The notes under the pieces were generated by a model. It did no database searches, was not told the origin of the DNA, and was given only the letters and a program-made list of their open reading frames with translations. Of a DNA stretch of 64,000 bases, positions 58,864 through 64,000 are shown piece by piece (the stretch's first letter is position 1; the number at the start of each line of letters is the position of its first letter). The translations under genes and the position numbers were made by a program. This stretch comes from Camillea tinctor (Eukaryota; Ascomycota; Sordariomycetes; Xylariales; Xylariaceae): positions 62,001-126,000 of the forward strand of contig MU394109.1 in the NCBI GenBank assembly GCA_022578605.1, in the 5' to 3' direction.

Positions 58864-59676
58864 CTATGCAGATTGAAGGCACTTCGCCTCTGGCCACCGT
58901 AACGTGAAGCCGGTCACGGTTTTTCTAACATCCTCATCGCCAGGATCGTTCTCGAACAGGGCCTTCTCCATCTTTTCTTCCAGGATCTTATCGACGATGA
59001 ATCCCCTTTCTCGGGCGAGGTCGAAGAAGGCCAAATCCTTGTGCTGCAGCCAGGGACGGTAACTTGTGAAGAAGACGAAAGCCCTGCTGTCTTGCTTGCG
59101 ACTCATGGTGGTCTCCACACTATCCAGAATATGTCCGTGCTCGGAATGCCTGAAGAGCAAGTCGGCTAGAATGAGAAGATCGAACCTATCTGTGCCGACA
59201 GGTTCGAGATGCGCAATCAGGTGGGCCGGGTCAGCTCCCCAGACATAACCATCGGCGACGATGGGGGAATCTCTCAGGTCAGGATCAGATGCAGGGAGCA
59301 GATGGCAGCCAAGAATATTCTTCTTCATGTTGGTCACTAGGTCTGGATCGGGGAAATCTGTAACGACAGTCCTGCGGGCTCCGAGAATGGCACAGACAAT
59401 GCTGGGAAGACCGGCGCCGGCGCCAAGCTCAAGTACAGTGCGGTGTCGGACTTCGGAGACGTGGGTCTCGAAGTATTTGGAGATAATTCTACTGCCGTTC
59501 CATAGGTGGTGGGCTTCCAGCGGGCTGTGCCCTACGAGGTGAAGCGTGATGGTTTCCCCCGACTGCAGCGTGTAGGTCTGAGAGGTTGGGGGTGGCGTTG
59601 GCGGATAGAAATCTTCTGGTTCGTTGAAGAACCCGGCGGTAGTAGTAGTAGCATCTGTTTCCAGTTCGAGTTCCAT
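58864..59676 (-). CDS. EFM7: Protein N-terminal and lysine methyltransferase EFM7 (Nnt1 family), single exon
   Basis: Predicted cytosolic S-adenosylmethionine-dependent methyltransferase that modifies the N-terminal Gly and nearby Lys of elongation factor eEF1A. The 270-aa product has a seven-beta-strand fold. FFNEPEDFYPPTPPPT near the N-terminus and HHLWNGSRIISKYFE are family blocks. Motif I is VLELGAGAGLPSIVCA (about 84-99), with VVTDFPDPDLVTNMKKNI as post-I, DRFDLLILADLLFRHSEH as motif II, and FVFFTSYRPWLQHKD as the later strand. The length matches fungal EFM7 closely. It is transcribed away from the antiporter gene, with an 822-nt shared upstream region. Confidence 0.92.
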   Translation of the reverse strand: MELELETDATTTTAGFFNEPEDFYPPTPPPTSQTYTLQSGETITLHLVGHSPLEAHHLWNGSRIISKYFETHVSEVRHRTVLELGAGAGLPSIVCAILGARRTVVTDFPDPDLVTNMKKNILGCHLLPASDPDLRDSPIVADGYVWGADPAHLIAHLEPVGTDRFDLLILADLLFRHSEHGHILDSVETTMSRKQDSRAFVFFTSYRPWLQHKDLAFFDLARERGFIVDKILEEKMEKALFENDPGDEDVRKTVTGFTLRWPEAKCLQSA

Positions 59677-60498
59677 TGAGTATAATTATATGAATTTGAT
59701 GTGATAAGACAGAAATAGTTTGGCTAAGTATGGCGATGTCGATGTCGATGGTAAAAGAAAATAATAGGGAAAAGAAAAAAGATTGTAACCTGGTAGGTTA
59801 GGTTACTTAGTACTGGGTTACTTAGTTACAGTACTTAGTTACAGTACTTAGGTACATGCAATGCAATACTTAGGTAACCCAGCGCCTAAGAAAAGGATAA
59901 AAGAATCAAAAGAAATCGGATGAATAAAAACTAGATTTACACTGTACGGGCTGTATCAATGAGAAACTTAACCTAGCAGCTTAGGTAACCTAGGTCAAGT
60001 CCCGAGGTCCCATTTTTTGAAACTACGCTAACTTAGCTATTACATACTTCTCTTTACCTTGTACATTACATACAACACCGACCTACTCTAACCTCAAATA
60101 AACAAATAAATGTTTCACCTATATAAACTTGACCTCTCATTACGACGACAACAACGACGACGACGATGACAACGACAACCATACATACCCATCGTGGTGG
60201 TTTCAATTATCACCTAAATTAGCTTGGGTTACCTATTCTATTTTAATATAATCTATTTACACCTAAAGTTACCCTCCTGTGGCCCTCATCTTGTCCTTTC
60301 AACACCCATGGAACCCATATATGCCATACGTATCTACCTAACTAATTAGACAAACCGATAACTCCATACATAATTCCAATAATAGTATTAAAAAAGAATA
60401 TCTAGGTTAGTGTAAGAGGAATACTAGACGAACATACATAAATTTAAAAGAAAGAAAAGAAAAGAAAAAGGTAAAAGAAAATAAAAGGCCGATACATA
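59677..60498. other. Divergent promoter region of EFM7 and the antiporter gene
   Basis: 822 nt, AT-rich. It holds a 13-bp tandem repeat (59820-59851), several TAGGTA/TACCTA words and an ACGACGACAACGACG-like stretch near 60140-60178. No gene seen. Confidence 0.6.
59820..59851. repeat. 13-bp tandem repeat ACTTAGTTACAGT
   Basis: Two perfect copies (59820-59832 and 59833-59845) and a partial third copy, about 145 nt upstream of the EFM7 start. Confidence 0.8.
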
Positions 60499-62512
60499 AT
60501 GGTCGAGACAGCAGCTTCGGCATCCTCTACCGCCTCCTCTTTACCCTATCACGAACCATCCATCATCCAAATATTAACCCTATCCTTCTTCTGTCTGGCC
60601 CTGAATGCGGTCAACTCCGTCCTCGATGCCACTCTATACTGTGGGCTTGTTGGCCAAGTTCTCATCGGCACCGCCTGGGGTGTATCTGGTGCAGGATGGC
60701 TTGATGACGCCGTACAAGAAGCCGCTGTCAAGATTGGATATCTAGGATTGCTGTTAGTCATCTACGAAGGTAAGTGAGAGGTTTGAATATACACACATAT
60801 ATATATATATATTTATATATGCGAGACACGGTTGTTCGCTTACCATCCAAGTCAGGCGGCTTATCCACCTCGGTAAACACCATCAAGGCCAATCTCGCCC
60901 TATCTACCTGTGTGGCCCTGACCGGCACTGCTGCTCCCATTGGCATATCGTTTCTCCTTGGTCCTATTGCCTTTGGCGCCACCTCGATCCAGTGCTTTGC
61001 TGCTGGTGCTGCCCTGTGCTCTACTAGCCTCGGCACCACCTTCACCGTCCTAAAGACGAGTGGACTTGCTACCACCAGGCTTGGTGCCGTCCTTAGTACC
61101 GCCGCCATGATGGACGATGTCGCTGGCCTTGTTATGGTACAGATTGTCGCGTCCGGTCTGAGCCGAGGTGGTAGTGCTGGCATTTCCCCTGCAGCCATAC
61201 TGCGACCTGTCCTAGTTTCACTCGCGCTCGCCATCGTAGTCCCCGTCATATTCCGCTATATGGTAATGCCGGTAATGCCATTCTTGCACGACTGGAGGCA
61301 GAAGCAGACAGAGGACCAGGGGAAGCTTTGGCGCTTAATAGACACTAAGGAGGCCACCTTAGTTACGCACACCTTGCTATTAATTGCTTTGGTTGCGGCG
61401 GCAAGCTGGGCGGGTGCTTCCGTGCTATTGGCTACTTACATTGCCGGCATCATGATCACTTGGTGTGATGCCCAAGCGAATCAGATGCTGCTACTGCAAG
61501 AACCGACTTCGGGCACGGGAACTACGCCATCTAACGCAGAGTCTGGTGAACCTGCCGCTTCTGTTGCGCCGAGAGAGCGAACCACCGACGGACAAGATTC
61601 CGTAGCCGACCCTGTTTGCGAACCGCCACTTAGCGGCGATGCTAGTCCATCTGACATAACCACCTCCCGCGAAATAGTGGCCCCTAAGCACCAAGCACCA
61701 CGGTATACGGGCCAAGATATTTACGATGCATATTATGCTCAAGCTGTGAATCGGATACTTAAACCTTTCTTCTTTGTAAGCCGTCCCTTCTACCGGGGAT
61801 CAAGGTATAGGTAACTAATCATTCCACATCCATAAACGAGTAGGCTTCTATCGGATTTTCCATACCCGTAAGCAAGATGTTCGGCGGAGAAGTGATATGG
61901 CGAGGAATCATCTATAGCGTACTTATGATGATTGCCAAACTTTTATGTGGTGTTTGGCTTGTGCGTTTTCCCATCGCTAGAGTCGAACTAGGCAAGAGAC
62001 TCGTTTCTTCTATTTCGCGTCATTACAATCAATCCGTAGCAAGGATTCGACGGTTAGTTTCTGCCTCCAGCTCGAAACAACCTGTCTCAAGGGTTGCGCC
62101 TCCTCAACCTATAGAGATGACAGGGAACCAATCGTCCAATACCGCCTCGCCACCTAGTACACAGTCCGCGGTGCCTCCACCCAATGCGCATGAACCAGGA
62201 AAGCCCATCTCACTTTACCCTTCCGCAATCCTGGCCTCTGCCATGGTAGCTAGAGGTGAGATCGGATTCTTGATATCTGCCGTCGCTGAAAGCAATGGTG
62301 TGTTTAGGCTGCCAGGAGAGGAATCCTCGGACGTGTCGCAACTCTTCCTTATCGTGACATGGGCTATTGTTCTGTGCACGATAGTTGGTCCGCTGTGCGT
62401 GGGTATGCTTGTGAACAGGCTCAAGAGACTTGAGAAATCCACTGAACCGTACCGAGGAGCAAAGGACGTCCTTGGAGTTTGGGGAGTGAGCGAAACGCGT
62501 AACTACTGCTGA
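60499..62512 (+). CDS. CPA2-type cation/proton (Na+/H+) antiporter, 3 exons
   Basis: Predicted membrane transporter exchanging Na+ or K+ for H+. Exons are 60499-60769, 60856-61775 and 61844-62512; introns are 86 and 68 nt; the product is 619 aa. The Na_H_Exchanger core is visible: IIQILTLSFFCLALNAVNSVLD, LYCGLVGQVLIG, the GYLGLLLVIYEGGLSTSV helix rebuilt across the first junction, AFGATSIQCFAAGAALCSTS, and STAAMMDDVAGLVMVQIV. The last contains the paired-Asp (DD) motif linked to ion binding in CPA2 proteins. Later helices include LLLIALVAAASWAGASVLLA, FFFASIGFSIPVSKMF across the second junction, and MVARGEIGFLISAVAES. Two long hydrophilic, probably disordered inserts (about 330-415 and 480-545) separate the late helices, a frequent feature of fungal members. 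Ion specificity and membrane location cannot be told from sequence. Confidence 0.9.
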
Positions 62513-63012
62513 AATAGGTGATAAGGGATATCTGTCAAGGTACAGGTCCTCCCATCAGAGATAAACGTTCACCCAATTAAGCAATCCCATAACCTCAATT
62601 CAACAACTACTAGTGATTTCTTCCAAGTTATCGATACGCCCTCACTAGAATTGAATAAAGATACACGCAGTCTAGGGGCGTGTATACCCATGGACAAAGG
62701 CGGGGTCCAAACCGGATGCGATGCAATGGGGTCAGGTTAAAAGGTAAGGAAATCCTTTGTGCAATATCTATACCGCATTATCATACAAGGACTGAAAGAA
62801 TTATGGTTTACGAATATGCACAATAAAAGATCTGTGACCCGGGATAAATATCTCTCTGTTCATCCAGAGGTCACAATTCGATTTCTAGGGTCATAATATA
62901 TAGTAACGACCCAAAGTCAAGGATAGGAAATTGACCGCAAGAGGACCCATCTTACAGAAGAGACAAACACTAGTTTACACAACACCACCCCCCTAGGAAA
63001 GGTAACGACCAA
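62513..63012. other. Intergenic spacer, no gene seen
   Basis: 500 nt between the antiporter stop and the next start codon on the same strand. AT-rich, without recognisable elements beyond a likely 3' region and promoter. Confidence 0.6.
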
Positions 63013-64000
63013 ATGGCGGGAGGATCGGCAGAAAAAACGTATGACAATTTGAAAAATAGTAACTCACGATGGCGCACTCGGAGGGCTATAAACAAAGAAA
63101 CGAAGATAAATAAGGCCCGTGACAGATACAATGTTCTGCTCTACGTGAAAGGACTCAGGCTAGTTCCAAACGATGATGGTGGGGGTGGCAGCACCGCTTC
63201 TCAAGGAGGTACAGGAACAAAAGGAGGGAAGGGAGGGAAGGGAGGGAAAGGGAAAGGAGATGATGACGATAAAACAGATTCGGAAAAGCTAAGCACCAAG
63301 GGTGGATTGCTCAAGATTGTGACAAAGGATGGAAAAAATATTTGCGACGAGCTCTGCAACCTTGGTGAGTACTTTTAGAGTCGTGTAATACCCTTCCGTG
63401 GCCTGTCTCGGGAGTCGAATTCGTCTATCGCAGCTAGGCGTATGAGTTTTCTTTCCACCCTCGAGACATAAGAGGGAAGAGTAACAGAATAACTTTATAT
63501 GGAAATTACTAACTCCCAATATCACAGTGCATGACAGCAGGAAAATATCGAGAGATTACGAGGTCAGCGGCGGAACAACGACAAGAGTGACACTGAGGGG
63601 CAACGTAGACGCCGGCACTCTCATTCGCGAGATGGACGAGCTCATTGACCTAGCAGCCACTTACTATTCCGATCCTGATGACCTAAGAGACTGGATGAGA
63701 GAAGCCTTTGAAAGGAGGTTCCGCGGATCCGCGTTCGATAACGACGCAACACACCGCGCGAAACTGGATCGCACCCTCGGCTGGACCGAAGATTGGGCCC
63801 AGGCTCGCTATCGGTTCTTTAACCACTATTTGCGCGACGAGCCATGGTGGTGTGTTGAATACCTAGAAGAAGAACAGCGAATTGCCGGCCAGGGTGCCGA
63901 CCACATCTTGCACGATGCAGACCTCACGGGGGACAGCGCTATTATCGAGTCGAAATGGTTTAGAGATAGAGATCAGCTATTATACCAACGCACCTACAGA
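63013..64000 (+). CDS. Unrecognised protein, 3' end cut by the window edge, at least 2 exons
   Basis: I do not recognise this protein. Exon 1 is 63013-63364 and exon 2 runs from 63528 past the window edge. The 163-nt intron has donor GTGAGT, a TTACTAAC branch point and acceptor ATCACAG, and the joined frame is open to the last base (275 residues visible). Residues 1-55 are basic and polar. Residues 57-90 are low complexity: Gly/Ser, then GGK repeats, then an Asp run. From residue 115 the protein looks globular, with many charged residues and aromatic pairs (RDYEVSGGTTTRVTLRG, LIREMDELIDLAATYY, GWTEDWAQARYRFF, DEPWWCVEYLEEEQRIAG). No signal peptide or membrane segment is seen. The GGK repeat linker suggests a flexible hinge or nucleic-acid contact, which is only inference. 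Confidence 0.7.

Overview
This window looks like a chromosomal segment of a filamentous ascomycete, most likely a member of the Sordariomycetes. The evidence is genes split by short introns (about 50-150 nt) with GT...AG borders and CTAAC-type branch points. The gene set fits too: mitochondrial uS7, HSE1, ATG13, EFM7, a C2H2 plus fungal_trans regulator, and GH55, GH92 and GH125 enzymes. Intergenic DNA is long, AT-rich or pyrimidine-rich, and full of microsatellites and TAGGTA/TACCTA words. There are no prokaryotic operons, CRISPR arrays or rRNA genes, and I found no convincing tRNA.

Layout. 0.3-1.4 kb (-): mitochondrial ribosomal protein uS7m. 5.2-6.4 kb (-): a 99-aa double-stranded-RNA-binding-domain protein in three small exons. 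6.4-13.3 kb: no recognisable gene. 13.3-14.5 kb (+): nitronate monooxygenase-like flavoenzyme. 15.8-18.3 kb (-): HSE1 (ESCRT-0). 21.6-24.5 kb (-): ATG13. 27.8-29.6 kb (-): GH125 exo-alpha-mannosidase. 29.6-34.3 kb: AT-rich tract with an inactivated kinase-like relic and a short internal telomere-like repeat. 34.3-37.0 kb (+): GH92 alpha-mannosidase. 37.4-39.6 kb (-): seven-exon DUF2461 protein. 40.3-43.7 kb (-): C2H2/fungal_trans transcription factor. 43.7-50.6 kb: no recognisable gene. 50.6-53.6 kb (+): secreted GH55 beta-1,3-glucanase with 11 exons. 54.3-55.2 kb (-): phytanoyl-CoA-dioxygenase-like enzyme. 56.4-57.7 kb (-): four-helix (MARVEL-like) membrane protein. 58.9-59.7 kb (-): EFM7. 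60.5-62.5 kb (+): CPA2-type cation/proton antiporter. 63.0 kb to the edge (+): an unrecognised protein cut by the window end.

Functionally, ATG13 (autophagy initiation) and HSE1 (ubiquitin-dependent sorting into multivesicular bodies) both feed the vacuole. GH125 and GH92 point away from each other across the AT-rich tract and together could trim alpha-mannan or high-mannose glycans, while GH55 attacks beta-1,3-glucan. The remaining genes are an ordinary mixture. I rebuilt splice sites by hand: each joined reading frame was checked for phase and for continuity of conserved motifs, but no transcript data were available. I see no strong case for a new multi-gene system. The best items to follow up are the small dsRBD gene with its very long intron, the GH92 micro-exon, the degenerate kinase relic between the two mannosidases, and the unrecognised gene at the right edge.
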